Shown here one piece after another: positions 15,707 to 24,671 of a stretch of DNA of 64,000 nucleotides. Source of the DNA: UBA1724 sp051884615. Lineage in GTDB: Bacteria > Verrucomicrobiota > Lentisphaeria > Oligosphaerales > Oligosphaeraceae. The notes under the pieces were generated by a model. That model was not told where the DNA came from, searched no databases, and worked only from the letters and a program-made list of their open reading frames with translations. The position numbers and the translations under genes are program-made. The stretch spans positions 1 through 64,000 of the forward strand of contig JBJEVT010000006.1 of assembly GCA_051884615.1 (NCBI GenBank). Reading direction: 5' to 3'. How positions within the stretch are numbered: the stretch's first letter is position 1; each line of letters starts with the position of its first letter.

Positions 15707-15736
15707 CGTCGGGGGTTCTGACGCGCGAGCTCCGCG

Positions 15737-18064
15737 CTACAGATTCAGATTGAGTCTCACGTTGGGGAATGCGGTGAGTCTCAGGAGAATCATCACCTGG
15801 AACTCGTGGTCGTCCCAGCCCACGCCGCCCACCAGGGTCCAGCAATGGAGTTGCCGGGTCAGATAATAGTGGTGTTCCTCCAGATTGTTCTTTTCGAAAT
15901 CGTATTCCGCGCCGATTTCCAGACTAGTCAGGGGATTCAGGGGGATGTTCACCTGGGCGGTGAGGGTGTCGGCGCTCTGGAAGTAGCGTTTCAGGTATCC
16001 GGATTCCCCGGTGAAATCCGCCAGAGTGGAGCCCATGGAGTAGACGGAGCGGGAGAGGTGGTTGTTGCGGTAGACGTAGCGGAGGCTGAAGTATCCGGTC
16101 TCCTCCTTGCCGTAGCGGACGCCCACTTCTCCGCGTTGGATGCGGCCCGCCCCCACGTCATGGAGGAGGGTGCCCCACAGACGGAGGTCTTCCCGGGGCT
16201 GGAGGCTCAAGCGGGTTCCCAGGTCACCCCAGTGGCGTTGGGTTTCGTCCCCATCCTGGTGATGGACATCCAGGTAGTTTTCCAGGGAGAGGAGCGTGCG
16301 GAGGCGTCCGGATTCCCCGTGGGTCATCCAGCGTTGTTCCAGGCCCACCCGGAGGAAATTCTGGCGTTGGAGGCGGTCGATTTCATCGAAGAAGTAGAGA
16401 TATTCCCGGTCCACGGAGGGGGCTCCGGCGTAGGTGTAGTTGAAGTAGGGTTCCGCCACATGGCGAAGTCCTTTCATGTCCAGCCAGGGACATTCGGCCT
16501 TCATCCATTCTCCCGTCAGGGAGGTTCTGCCTTCCAGGCCCCATTCCGTGGCGACCCTGGTGCGGGAACCGCCCCGGCGATCATAGCGTCCCTTGACGGG
16601 GGAGAGCCCGGCGGGGTCGTCGGGATTGTCGGCGTTGATCCAATCCGCCAGCTCTTCCTGGGAGACTCCCTGCCGGCTGGTGCGGGAGTAGGAGGTCACC
16701 CGGACGCTGGCCCGGGGGGTCAGCGTGAAGGCGTCCAGCACTTCCAGGGGCATTTGGAGGGTATGGAGAGTATCCGCGCGGAAGGCGCCGTAGTCCGCCG
16801 GGTCGCCGTGGAGGGCTTCCTGGTAGAGGGAGGAGGGGATCAGCTCCCGTCTTTGGCGGTCGAAGTTTCGCCACTGCATGGTGTAGTATCCGGCGGAGGT
16901 ATGGGAGGAGTAGACCAGAGGCAGGGGAGCGGGCAGATTCACCCGGGGGATATCCAGGCGCCATTCGGGGAGTTGCTCTCCCACGGTGTAGAAGGTGTTG
17001 AGCCTGGGGCGAACGTTCAGGGAGGAGTGGAGCCAGCCGTTGTCGTAGGAGAGATTGGCGAAGGACTTGGGCTGTCCCCAGTGTCTCCAGTCGTGGCGGA
17101 ACCAGTCATCCAGCATGGAGATGTCGGAGAGGAGGTCCACATTCAAGCGGAGGGACCAGTGGTCGTCCAGGGCTTCCCGCCAATAGAGTTTCAGCCGGAA
17201 GCGATCCTCCTCGGAGCGGAAGCGGCGGTCGTATCCCCGTTCCGTCTCGGCGGGGTCCAGGTCATGGAGTCCGTAGAGATTGGTCTGCACCTCCCGTTTC
17301 TCCCCGTCCCGGTATTCGGTGATTTCCCCCACGCCCAGGCCGCGCTTGCTCATGGCGTCCACGAAGAGCTGGGTGCTTCCCTTCTCCCCGTGCTGCCAGA
17401 CCCGGCCCACCCGGAGATAGGCGCCCCGCTTGCCGGAGTATCCCGGACGGAAGATCATGCCCACGGTGGCGTCCGTGCTTCCCTGGAAGACGGGGAAATA
17501 GAAGAGGGGGACGTTTCCCACCCGGACGGTCATGTGGCGCGCCACGAAGGAGCCGTCCTGGGGATTATAGGTGATCTTCTTGGCCTGGAGTCGGTAATGG
17601 GGATTCTCCCGGTCGCAGGTGCTCATCCAGCCCTGATTCACCACCTGGCCGTCCCGGGCGCCCAGGCTCTCCCCCGATTCGCCCCCGAAATGCCAGACAT
17701 CGGTCGCCAGCCGGAAGGGGCCGAAGGAGACGGTCCGGGCGTCCAGGTTTCCCTGGAGAGAGGGCGCACGCCAGGTCGCCTTCCCCTCCATGACAATCTC
17801 CACGCCTCCCTCCGCCTGGAAATCCCGGGTCTTCTGGTTGACGGAGGCCCGCTGGCAGGTCATCAGGATGTCGCCATAGCGCAGCTGGACATTGCCCTCC
17901 GCCCGGGCTTCCGTGGCGTCCACCCCGTATTCCACCTTGTCCGCGGAGATTTCCAGCAGGGTGGTGGCGGGGGCGGCTTCCTCTCCCAGGGAAAATCGCG
18001 GTGCCAGACAAAGCAGGGCGGCCAAAAGCAGGATTCCCTTGAGGGTGGAGCGTGTTGCGTGCAT
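15737..18064 (-). CDS. lptD: LPS-assembly outer-membrane protein LptD
   Basis: LptD inserts lipopolysaccharide into the outer leaflet of the outer membrane. The 775-residue protein starts with a signal peptide (hydrophobic ILLLAALLCLA ending about residue 25), then an OstA/LptA-like periplasmic domain (YGDILMTCQRASVNQKTRDFQAEGG) and a long beta-rich C-terminal barrel. The ATG at 18064 is chosen for the signal peptide; the frame is open further upstream only as a shadow of gmhA. gmhA lies 40 nt upstream, tying LPS core synthesis and LPS export together. The last residue is Leu rather than the Phe common in barrel proteins. Confidence 0.88.
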   Translation of the reverse strand: MHATRSTLKGILLLAALLCLAPRFSLGEEAAPATTLLEISADKVEYGVDATEARAEGNVQLRYGDILMTCQRASVNQKTRDFQAEGGVEIVMEGKATWRAPSLQGNLDARTVSFGPFRLATDVWHFGGESGESLGARDGQVVNQGWMSTCDRENPHYRLQAKKITYNPQDGSFVARHMTVRVGNVPLFYFPVFQGSTDATVGMIFRPGYSGKRGAYLRVGRVWQHGEKGSTQLFVDAMSKRGLGVGEITEYRDGEKREVQTNLYGLHDLDPAETERGYDRRFRSEEDRFRLKLYWREALDDHWSLRLNVDLLSDISMLDDWFRHDWRHWGQPKSFANLSYDNGWLHSSLNVRPRLNTFYTVGEQLPEWRLDIPRVNLPAPLPLVYSSHTSAGYYTMQWRNFDRQRRELIPSSLYQEALHGDPADYGAFRADTLHTLQMPLEVLDAFTLTPRASVRVTSYSRTSRQGVSQEELADWINADNPDDPAGLSPVKGRYDRRGGSRTRVATEWGLEGRTSLTGEWMKAECPWLDMKGLRHVAEPYFNYTYAGAPSVDREYLYFFDEIDRLQRQNFLRVGLEQRWMTHGESGRLRTLLSLENYLDVHHQDGDETQRHWGDLGTRLSLQPREDLRLWGTLLHDVGAGRIQRGEVGVRYGKEETGYFSLRYVYRNNHLSRSVYSMGSTLADFTGESGYLKRYFQSADTLTAQVNIPLNPLTSLEIGAEYDFEKNNLEEHHYYLTRQLHCWTLVGGVGWDDHEFQVMILLRLTAFPNVRLNLNL

Positions 18065-18104
18065 GGGCGGGTGGGGGGATGAGGTGGATGACTGGGGCGG
18101 TGGT

Positions 18105-18740
18105 TCAGAGCGGGAAGAGGGCTTCCTCCACGGAGAGGCAGAGGGCGTGATAGACGGGCAGATGGAGTTCCTGCACCCGGTAGGTCTCCCGGGCGGGCAC
18201 CCGGATGGCCACATCGGCCTCCCGTGCCAGGCGTCCCCCGCCCTCCCCGGTCAGCCCCAGCACCGTCATGCCCAGGCTGCGGGCGACGGTCACCGCCAGA
18301 TGCACATTCCGGGAGTTTCCGGAGGTGGAGATGCCCAGGAGCAGGTCTCCCGGGCGGCCCAGGGCCAGGAGCACCTGGGCGTAGTCCATCTGGCCATCCA
18401 AATCATTGCGGACGGCGCTCAAGGCGCCGGGGAAGCCGGAGAGGGGAATGCAGGGAAGTCCCCGCTGCAGGGTCTTTCCCAGGAAGGCGCCATCCTCCGG
18501 GTCCACCTCCTCCAGGGTGTCCGCCAGGGATTTCTTCAGGGGACGGCGGCGGCAGAATCCCTTCAGGAACTCGCCGGCGATATGGTCGGCGTCGGCGCAG
18601 GAGCCCCCGTTGCCGCAGGTGAAGAGGGTGGCGCCGCGGCGGAAGCCTTCCTCCAGCAGGCGTGCCGTCTCCTGGATTTGCGGCAGGCAGACGGAGAGGC
18701 GGGGGAAGTTTTCCAGGAGTTGTTCCAGGGGAGAGGGCAT
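18105..18740 (-). CDS. gmhA: Phosphoheptose isomerase-like SIS-domain protein
   Basis: GmhA converts sedoheptulose 7-phosphate to heptose 7-phosphate, the first step to ADP-heptose of the LPS core. The 211-residue protein has a single SIS domain with CGNGGSCADADHIAGEFLKGF, the family signature, LSAVRNDL, and the sugar-phosphate loop STSGNS. It sits between the rhomboid gene and lptD in one direction with short gaps, which fits an envelope operon. The related DiaA proteins share the fold, but the residues around GEFLKG favour GmhA. Confidence 0.88.
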   Translation of the reverse strand: MPSPLEQLLENFPRLSVCLPQIQETARLLEEGFRRGATLFTCGNGGSCADADHIAGEFLKGFCRRRPLKKSLADTLEEVDPEDGAFLGKTLQRGLPCIPLSGFPGALSAVRNDLDGQMDYAQVLLALGRPGDLLLGISTSGNSRNVHLAVTVARSLGMTVLGLTGEGGGRLAREADVAIRVPARETYRVQELHLPVYHALCLSVEEALFPL

Positions 18741-18758
18741 GGTCTTGCGGGGTGGGGA

Positions 18759-19595
18759 TCAACGGTGTTTCAGGGCTTCCGCCGCGCGGCTCAAGGAGGC
18801 TTTCTCCCGGGGGGTGAGCTGGTCGATGCCCTGGCGGGAGAGCTTGTCCAGGATGCGGTTCAGCTCCTCGGAGTCGATGGGGGCGTCGGAGACATCGGAT
18901 TCCTGGGGGGAGAAGGGGGGTCTGGGGGGCGGCGGGGAGTGCCGTTGTCTTCCGGGGTCCCGGTCGAAGGGGGAGCGGCGGGCGGGGCGCATCAGCCGGC
19001 GCATGAAGAGAAAACCGCCCAGGGCGCCGCCCAGGTGGGCGATGTGGGCGATGGAGCCGTTGTCGTGGAGCATCAACACCTCCAGGATGCAGTAGACCAG
19101 TGCCAGCACCCAGAGGCGCACGGGGATGGGAGGCAGCAGCAGGAAGAAGCGGGCCTGGGGGAACGCCAAGGCCGCCGCCACCATGACGCCGAACTCCGCT
19201 CCGGAGGCGCCCACGCAGTAGGCGGGGCTGCCCTGGTTCGCCAGGAGGAAAAAGACTCCCCCCAGCACGCCGGAGAACAGGTAGAGCAGGAGGAAGCGCG
19301 CCTTGCCCAGGGCCTGCTCCACCATCCGGCCGAAGAGCCACACGCCATACATGTTCATGAGGATGTGGGAGAGGCTGGCATGGAGGAACTGGTAGGTGAC
19401 CAGGCGCCAAAGCTGCCAGGGCTTGTCCCCCACCAGGGCGAAGGCGCGCACCAGATTCCCGTTGCCGTCCAGGAGGCCGCCCACCAGGAAGACAATGGCA
19501 TTGAGATAGATCAGGGTCGCCACCCCGGTCCAGGCGGAGAATCCCCAGGGATTCCGGCGCGGGGGGCGGGAATAGTAGTCGCGGTCGCTAAGCAT
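18759..19595 (-). CDS. Rhomboid-family intramembrane serine protease
   Basis: Rhomboids cleave transmembrane proteins within the bilayer. The 278-residue protein has about six hydrophobic segments, the HILMN segment in helix 2, the active-site GASGAEFG with Ser131, and the partner His187 in IAHLGGALGG. After the membrane core comes a Pro-rich linker and a C-terminal helical tail (ELNRILDKLSRQGIDQLTPREKASL) of the type found in rhomboids of Bacteroidetes and planctomycete-like phyla. The start at 19595 (MLSDRDYY) is preferred over 19634 because family members begin close to the first helix; no clear ribosome site decides. Confidence 0.9.
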   Translation of the reverse strand: MLSDRDYYSRPPRRNPWGFSAWTGVATLIYLNAIVFLVGGLLDGNGNLVRAFALVGDKPWQLWRLVTYQFLHASLSHILMNMYGVWLFGRMVEQALGKARFLLLYLFSGVLGGVFFLLANQGSPAYCVGASGAEFGVMVAAALAFPQARFFLLLPPIPVRLWVLALVYCILEVLMLHDNGSIAHIAHLGGALGGFLFMRRLMRPARRSPFDRDPGRQRHSPPPPRPPFSPQESDVSDAPIDSEELNRILDKLSRQGIDQLTPREKASLSRAAEALKHR

Positions 19596-19851
19596 GAAAG
19601 GCGAGGAAGGCGAAAGGGGGAGTGGACCCGCCATGGCGGCGGGAGGAGGGGGGCTTGGCGCGCCAGGATTCGGCGCCCGGGGCCCGCAGGGGAGAGAGGG
19701 AGCCGTCCGTCCCCGCGCCTGCCCTGGAACAGGAGGGGGAACACCCTCCCCGGGGGCGCGGGAAAAAGCCGGGGGTTAATATAACTCCCGCACTCCCTCC
19801 CCCCATAGGGAACGCGCCCTGCCCCGCCCTGGCGCAGGCGGGAGGGCGGGA
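19596..19851. other. Spacer upstream of the rhomboid-gmhA-lptD operon
   Basis: No gene is seen. On the minus strand a TATATT box occurs near 19780 (GTTATATTAACC), about 185 nt upstream of the rhomboid start, without a clear -35. It is the best candidate for the operon promoter. Confidence 0.3.
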
Positions 19852-19899
19852 AAAACAAAAAGCGCCGCCCTTTCCCGGGGGAGGGAGGGACGGCGCTTT
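19852..19899 (-). terminator. Intrinsic terminator after fusA
   Basis: On the minus strand AAAGCGCCG pairs with CGGCGCTTT, and the stem runs into TTTTTGTTTTT. It lies about 20 nt beyond the fusA stop. Confidence 0.85.
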
Positions 19900-19921
19900 G
19901 GGTGCGGGGGTGGCGGGGAGT

Positions 19922-22018
19922 TTACTTGCCCCGTGCCTCGCGGGCCTTCTTGCGGGCGGCCAGCACTTCCTCCGCCACGTTCTGGGGCACGGGGGCGTCA
20001 TGGGAGAACTCCATGTTGAAGCCGGCGCGTCCCTGGGTCATGTTCCGCAGGGTGCTGGTGTATCCGAAGAGGTTGGAGAGAGGAACCAGGGCATGGATCT
20101 GCTGGTTCTTGCCCACCATCTCCATTCCCTGGACCTGTCCCCGCAGACCGCAGAGATTTCCGGTGATGCTGCCGGAGTATTCGTCAGGGGTGGAGATGGT
20201 CAGCTTCATGATGGGCTCCAGCAGCACGGGCGCGGCCTTGGCGAAGGCGGCCTTGAAGCCCGTGGCGGCGCAGGTGCGGAAAGCCATGTCGGAGGAGTCC
20301 ACCGTGTGGTAGGAGCCGTCCACCAGGGTGATCTTGAAGTCCACGCAGGGGCAGCCGGACATGGGGCCGGTCTCCATGGCGTCCTTGAAGCCCTTTTCGA
20401 TGGCGGGGATGAAGTCCTTGGGGATGTCGCCGCCCTTGACATCGTTGATGAACTCGTAGCCCTTGCCAGGCTCCTGGGGTTCGATGTCGAAGATGACGTG
20501 GGCGAACTGTCCGTGACCACCGGTCTGCTTCTTGAGGCGCTCCTCGTGGGTGACCTTCTTGGAGATGGTCTCCCGGTACGCCACTTCGGGGGCGCCGGCG
20601 GTGACCTCCACCTTGAACTCCCGGCGGAGACGCTCCATGATGATGTCCAGATGGAGCTCGCCCATGCCGGAGATCACGGTGTCCTCCGTCTCGGGGTCCA
20701 CCCGGACGGTGAAGGTGGGGTCTTCCTCCGCCAGCTTGCCCAGGGCGATCATCAGCTTGTCACGGTCCGCATGGGACTTGGGGGTGACGGCGATGGAGAT
20801 CACGGGGGCGGGGAAGGTGATGCTCTCCAGGGTGACCTGGGACTCCTCGTTGCAGAGGGTGTCGCCGGTGACGGTGTCGGAGAGGCCCACCAGGGCGCCG
20901 ATTTCGCCGGCGTAGAGCACATCGATGTTCTCCCGGTGGTTGGCGTGCATCCGGAAGATGCGGCCGATTCTCTGCTGGCGTCCCTTGTTGGTGTTGGTGA
21001 CGTAGGTGCCGCAGGTCAGGGCGCCGGAGTAGACCCGGACGTAGACCAGCTTGCCCACCTCGCGGTCGCTGACCACCTTGAAGGCCAGGGCGGCGGTGTT
21101 CTCCTGGTCGTCGGCGCGGCGCTCCACCTCCTCGCCCTCCAGGGTGTGGGCCTTGCAGGGAGGCAGGTCCACGGGGCTGGGCAGGTAGCTGATGATGGCG
21201 TTGAGCAGACGGCGGATGCCCTTGTTGCGGAAGGCGGTGCCGCACAGCACGGGGAAGACCTCCTGGCGGTGGGTGCCCAGACGCACGGCGTTGATGATCT
21301 CCTCCTCGGTGGGGTCCTCACCGCCCAGGTACTTGTCCATCAGGGCGTCGTCCAGCTCGGCGGCGGCCTCGATGAGGTTCTTGCGCCACTTCTCGGCGTA
21401 CTCCATGTTCTCGGGAGCGATGGGGGCGTCCACGGGCACCGTGCCCGTCTTCTCCTCCTTGTAGGTCACCTGGACCATCTTCACCAGGTCGATGATGCCC
21501 TTGAAGTCGGGACCCTCGCCGATGGGGATGCAGATGGGCACCGCGTTGGCTCCCAGCACCTCCCGGATCTGCTCCACCACGGAGAAGAAGTTGGCGCCCG
21601 TCCGGTCCATCTTGTTCACAAAGCAAATGCGGGGCACGTTGTACTTGGTGGCCTGGTGCCACACCGTCTCCGACTGGGGCTCCACGCCGCCCACCGCGCA
21701 GAAAAGACCAATGGCGCCGTCCAGAATACGCAGGGAACGCTCCACCTCCACCGTGAAGTCCACATGTCCGGGAGTGTCGATGATGTTGATCATGTTGTCA
21801 TTCCAGATACATGTGGTGGCCGCGCTCATGATGGTGATGCCACGCTCCTTCTCCTCCTCCATGAAGTCCATGGTGGCGGAACCGTCGTGGGTCTCCCCCA
21901 GCTTGTGGGTGCGCCCCGTGTAATAGAGGATGCGCTCCGTACAAGTGGTCTTGCCGGCGTCAATGTGGGCCATGATTCCGATGTTCCGGACATGGTCAAG
22001 AGGATAACTGCGTGCCAT
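19922..22018 (-). CDS. fusA: Translation elongation factor G
   Basis: EF-G is the GTPase that drives ribosome translocation. The 698-residue protein has normal length and all G motifs: AHIDAGKTT (G1), RGITI (G2), DTPGHVDF (G3), NKMD (G4). Domains II-V follow in the usual order. It stands alone with its own AT-rich upstream region and terminator, not in a ribosomal-protein operon, so the genome may hold a second copy; the sequence itself looks like a canonical EF-G. The start ATG follows a purine-rich AAAGG leader. Confidence 0.97.
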   Translation of the reverse strand: MARSYPLDHVRNIGIMAHIDAGKTTCTERILYYTGRTHKLGETHDGSATMDFMEEEKERGITIMSAATTCIWNDNMINIIDTPGHVDFTVEVERSLRILDGAIGLFCAVGGVEPQSETVWHQATKYNVPRICFVNKMDRTGANFFSVVEQIREVLGANAVPICIPIGEGPDFKGIIDLVKMVQVTYKEEKTGTVPVDAPIAPENMEYAEKWRKNLIEAAAELDDALMDKYLGGEDPTEEEIINAVRLGTHRQEVFPVLCGTAFRNKGIRRLLNAIISYLPSPVDLPPCKAHTLEGEEVERRADDQENTAALAFKVVSDREVGKLVYVRVYSGALTCGTYVTNTNKGRQQRIGRIFRMHANHRENIDVLYAGEIGALVGLSDTVTGDTLCNEESQVTLESITFPAPVISIAVTPKSHADRDKLMIALGKLAEEDPTFTVRVDPETEDTVISGMGELHLDIIMERLRREFKVEVTAGAPEVAYRETISKKVTHEERLKKQTGGHGQFAHVIFDIEPQEPGKGYEFINDVKGGDIPKDFIPAIEKGFKDAMETGPMSGCPCVDFKITLVDGSYHTVDSSDMAFRTCAATGFKAAFAKAAPVLLEPIMKLTISTPDEYSGSITGNLCGLRGQVQGMEMVGKNQQIHALVPLSNLFGYTSTLRNMTQGRAGFNMEFSHDAPVPQNVAEEVLAARKKAREARGK

Positions 22019-22039
22019 AAGTCAAAGGAAAAGAAAAAA

Positions 22040-22177
22040 CGGGACAAATCAAGACAAAACGCGTAACCGCCCATAATATACACCGAAATTTGACGTTATC
22101 ATCCGGCTTTTGACGGGAGTTCTCGCAATCTGCCCGAAATCCTGCCATTTTGTCGTGAATTGTCGTATCTTGTCCCG
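22040..22177 (-). promoter_or_regulatory. AT-rich upstream region of fusA with TTTTGTC inverted repeats
   Basis: Reading the minus strand, a TATATTAT box lies about 60 nt upstream of the fusA ATG. It is bracketed by related motifs in opposite orientation: TTTTGTCTTGATTTGTC on the minus strand (22045-22060 region) and TTTTGTCGTGAATTGTC on the plus strand (from 22148). The symmetry suggests an operator, but no regulator is known to me. Confidence 0.4.
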
Positions 22178-22212
22178 TTTCTTCCCTATGGTGGAGGGGT
22201 CGTGGGGAGGCG

Positions 22213-23091
22213 TCAGGAATCTCTTTCCCAGACCAGATGGAGATTATGGCGGCAGGAATCCGGGAGGAGTTCCCGGATGGCGTTGCCGAGTTCCCGGAGA
22301 TCGGCGTTTTCCTCGGGGGCGACATGGAGGATGGCCTCACCCTCGGTGGTGGAGAGGGCGCGGAGGCGGAGACGGGAGACCTGGCGCACGCCGGGCAGTC
22401 CGGCCACCTTCTGGCGCAGTTCCTGGGGATTCTCCCCTTCCGGGGCGGCGTCCAGGGCGAGACAGAGGCTTTCCTTGAGGAGTCCCCAGGAGGAGACGAG
22501 AATCAGGAGAGCCACGGCGACGCCTACCAGGGGGTCCAGGGGATTCCATCCGGTGAGCTCCACCAGGACCCCCGCCACCAGTACCCCCGCGGAGACCAGG
22601 GTGTCGGCCACCATGTGGAGGAAGGCGCCCTGGAGATTCAGATCCCGGTGCTTCTGGCGGCCCAGCAGCCACACCGTCCCCCCGTTCACCAGGATGCCCA
22701 GGAAGGCCATGCCGCCCACGCCCCAGCCCTGGACGGGCAGGGGATGGGAGAAGCGCTGGACGCACTCCCAGAGAATGAGGAGCGCCGCCCAGGTGAGGAG
22801 GATGCCGTTCAGGAGGGAAGCCAGCACCGTGCCCCGTTTCAGACCGTAGGTGAAGCGCCCCCGGGGCGGCACCCGGAGCAGCAGGATGGCCAGAAGGGAG
22901 ATGACCAGGCCGCCCACGTCCCCCAGGTTGTGCCCCGCGTCCGCCTTCAGGCCGGAGGAGTGCCAGACCACCCCCGCCCAGAACTCGCCGGCGGCGAAGA
23001 CCACGTTCAGCAGGATTGCCGCCAGAAGCACCGAGGCCTTCCCCTCCCCCTCCACCCCATGGGTGTGATGGTGATGATGACAGTGGCTCAT
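22213..23091 (-). CDS. Cation diffusion facilitator (CzcD/ZitB-type zinc exporter)
   Basis: An inner-membrane metal/proton antiporter that expels Zn2+ or similar ions. The 292-residue protein starts with a His-rich metal-binding tail (MSHCHHHHHTHG), has six membrane helices with the metal site residues in helix 2 (ADAGHNLGD) and helix 5 (HMVADTLVSAG), and ends with a cytoplasmic ferredoxin-like domain. The start at 23091 is set by the His-rich N-terminus; it lies 2 nt after the stop of the ArsR gene, which has a zinc-sensor signature, so export is very likely zinc-controlled. Confidence 0.95.
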   Translation of the reverse strand: MSHCHHHHHTHGVEGEGKASVLLAAILLNVVFAAGEFWAGVVWHSSGLKADAGHNLGDVGGLVISLLAILLLRVPPRGRFTYGLKRGTVLASLLNGILLTWAALLILWECVQRFSHPLPVQGWGVGGMAFLGILVNGGTVWLLGRQKHRDLNLQGAFLHMVADTLVSAGVLVAGVLVELTGWNPLDPLVGVAVALLILVSSWGLLKESLCLALDAAPEGENPQELRQKVAGLPGVRQVSRLRLRALSTTEGEAILHVAPEENADLRELGNAIRELLPDSCRHNLHLVWERDS

Positions 23092-23093
23092 GG

Positions 23094-23432
23094 CTACCGC
23101 ACCTCCCCGCAGTGCTCCCGGCACACCTCGAAAATCTGCCGGATGTGCCCGTCCGCCAGGAAATACACCACCCGGCGGCCATCCCGGCGGCTCCCCACCA
23201 GACGCAGCCGCTTCAAATGGAAGAGGTGGTGGGAGATGGCGGGCGGCGTCATCCCCAGAAGACGGGAGATGTCCGCCACGCACAGCTCCGACACCAGCAG
23301 CGCGTTGATGATCTTCAGGCGGGTGGGGTCCGCAAAGCCCTGGAAAAACTCCGCCATCCGGAACAGGGTCGCATCCCCCTCCATCTCCCCCAGCAGACGC
23401 ACCGCCTGCTCCATCGAAATCCCCTTCTCCAT
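23094..23432 (-). CDS. ArsR/SmtB-family zinc-responsive repressor
   Basis: A 112-residue winged-helix repressor that leaves DNA when it binds metal. The recognition helix region reads ELCVADISRLLGMTPPAISHHL. The C-terminal alpha-5 metal site has Asp94, His96, His107 and Glu110, exactly the Asp-x-His-x10-His-x2-Glu spacing of the zinc sensors SmtB and CzrA. The ATG at 23432 has GGAGGTG upstream, so the longer reading frame is rejected. It is cotranscribed with the CDF exporter. Confidence 0.93.
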   Translation of the reverse strand: MEKGISMEQAVRLLGEMEGDATLFRMAEFFQGFADPTRLKIINALLVSELCVADISRLLGMTPPAISHHLFHLKRLRLVGSRRDGRRVVYFLADGHIRQIFEVCREHCGEVR

Positions 23433-23514
23433 GGAAAACACACCTCCGGGATGATTCTGACAAAAAAGCACAACCGCAGGAACGGGAACACGGAAAAACC
23501 GGACGCCCCGTTCC

Positions 23515-23550
23515 ATGATTTAACGAGTGCTTAATCTATCATCTTTTTGC
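23515..23550 (-). promoter_or_regulatory. Possible operator/promoter of arsR-CDF
   Basis: The stretch around 23517-23537 (plus strand GATTTAACGAGTGCTTAATC) is an imperfect AT-rich palindrome about 85 nt upstream of the repressor ATG, similar in type to 12-2-12 ArsR operators. Only about six of ten half-site positions match. Confidence 0.3.
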
Positions 23551-23601
23551 GAAAATGCCAGGGGGGGGGCGGGAGATTCTTCTTCGGGAGGGGCGGTCGG
23601 G

Positions 23602-23640
23602 GGAAAAAGAAAGGGGCGCACCTTGGGAGATGCGCCCCGG
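23602..23640 (-). terminator. Terminator of the prepilin-like gene
   Basis: On the minus strand GGGGCGCA pairs with TGCGCCCC around a 10-base loop, followed by TTTCTTTTT. It lies about 45 nt after the stop. Confidence 0.85.
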
Positions 23641-23686
23641 GGATGGGGGGGCGGCGGCCTGGCGCCGCCGTCATGCGTTCAGGCGA

Positions 23687-24541
23687 CTAGTTCTTCCACC
23701 AGCCCATGGTGCCGCTCGCGTACTTCCGGCGGGGGAACCAGAAGGGGCGGGACTCCGTGTCGTTGGCATTCCAGTACTGCTGCCAGCGGACGGACTCGGC
23801 GTGGGCGTCGGCGAAGACGAAGTTGGTCATGCCGGCGTGGCGGGAGTGGGTGCTGAAGTAGGAGGTCGTGTAGATATTGTCCGGATAGACGTTGTTGTAC
23901 TGGATCATGAAGGAGAAGCCGCCGTTGACCTGGCTGAGGGTGGCGGTGTCCACTTCGTCCAGGCAGGTGGCGTCGCCCACGAAGATCAGCTTGTTCAGAT
24001 AGGCGCCCTGGGCGGTCACCTCTTCCAGGCGGACGGCGCCGCAGGTGGTGTCAAAGCTGGCTTCGCCGGAGTTGGGGGGAACCAGGAATTTGCCGAAGGT
24101 GCCGAAGTTCAAACCGTAGGAGAAGTTCCTGCCCAGGGACACAGCGGAGAAGTAACCGCCTTTCAGGGCGTCCTCCACGCCGCTCTTTCCCTTCCGGATG
24201 GCATCCACGGTGCCCTGCTTGTTGGTGGCGGTGCACTCCATGGCCTTGCCATCCACGCCGTAGGCCACGTTGAGGAAGATCTGCCAGGGGGTGAGGGAGC
24301 GGTTGCCGATGGCGCCCTGGATGGTCGCGTCGGGATACTGGGTGAAGGTGGTGAGGAAGTAGTCGTCGTAGTCGCTCTGGTAGAGGGCGTTCATCAGACC
24401 GATGGTCTTCATGTTGTTGATGCAGGAGATGGTACGCGCCTTCTCCCGGGCCTTGGAGAGGGCGGGCAGGAGCATGGCCGCCAGGATGGCGATGATGGCG
24501 ATGACAACCAGGAGTTCGATGAGAGTGAAGGACTTTTTCAT
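23687..24541 (-). CDS. Prepilin-type N-terminal cleavage/methylation domain protein
   Basis: A 284-residue exported protein with a class III signal: MKKS-FTLIELLVVIAIIAILAAMLLPAL, cleaved before Phe5 by a prepilin peptidase and carrying the invariant Glu5 of the mature protein. The C-terminal half holds HAGMTNFVFADAH, resembling the H-x9-DG tail of the pseudopilin-like proteins that are hugely expanded in Lentisphaerota and Planctomycetota. It is probably a minor pseudopilin or surface/secretion-associated protein; the substrate is unknown. It has its own promoter and terminator. Confidence 0.93.
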   Translation of the reverse strand: MKKSFTLIELLVVIAIIAILAAMLLPALSKAREKARTISCINNMKTIGLMNALYQSDYDDYFLTTFTQYPDATIQGAIGNRSLTPWQIFLNVAYGVDGKAMECTATNKQGTVDAIRKGKSGVEDALKGGYFSAVSLGRNFSYGLNFGTFGKFLVPPNSGEASFDTTCGAVRLEEVTAQGAYLNKLIFVGDATCLDEVDTATLSQVNGGFSFMIQYNNVYPDNIYTTSYFSTHSRHAGMTNFVFADAHAESVRWQQYWNANDTESRPFWFPRRKYASGTMGWWKN

Positions 24542-24634
24542 GGCGTATGTGAGGATGTCTCGGCGGGTAGGGAGTTTATGGGACAGGAAAATGCACGGTC
24601 CCCCGAAGGAGGGGCGGGGGCAACTGTTGGCGAT

Positions 24635-24662
24635 ATTATAGGAAAATTTCCGGAAAAAGCAA
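24635..24662 (-). promoter_or_regulatory. Promoter of the prepilin-like gene
   Basis: On the minus strand TTGCTT (24662-24657) and a perfect TATAAT (24640-24635) are 16 bases apart, about 95 nt upstream of the ATG. Confidence 0.75.
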
Positions 24663-24671
24663 GAAATCCCG

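Larger units (their letters stand above)
15218..15736. other. Gene-free, repeat-rich spacer
   Basis: More than 500 bases between the rubrerythrin terminator and the end of lptD. I see no gene. It is filled with three kinds of repeat that are listed separately: 9-base CTAG-containing repeats, ~50-base tandem units and a duplicated 27-mer. Confidence 0.7.

Noticed and set aside
15737..18214. A longer LptD start at 18214
   Set aside because: The extra 50 codons overlap gmhA and lack family features; the signal peptide begins at 18064.
22213..23463. A longer CDF exporter start at 23463
   Set aside because: It would cover the arsR gene in another frame; the His-rich MSHCHHHHH start at 23091 is typical.
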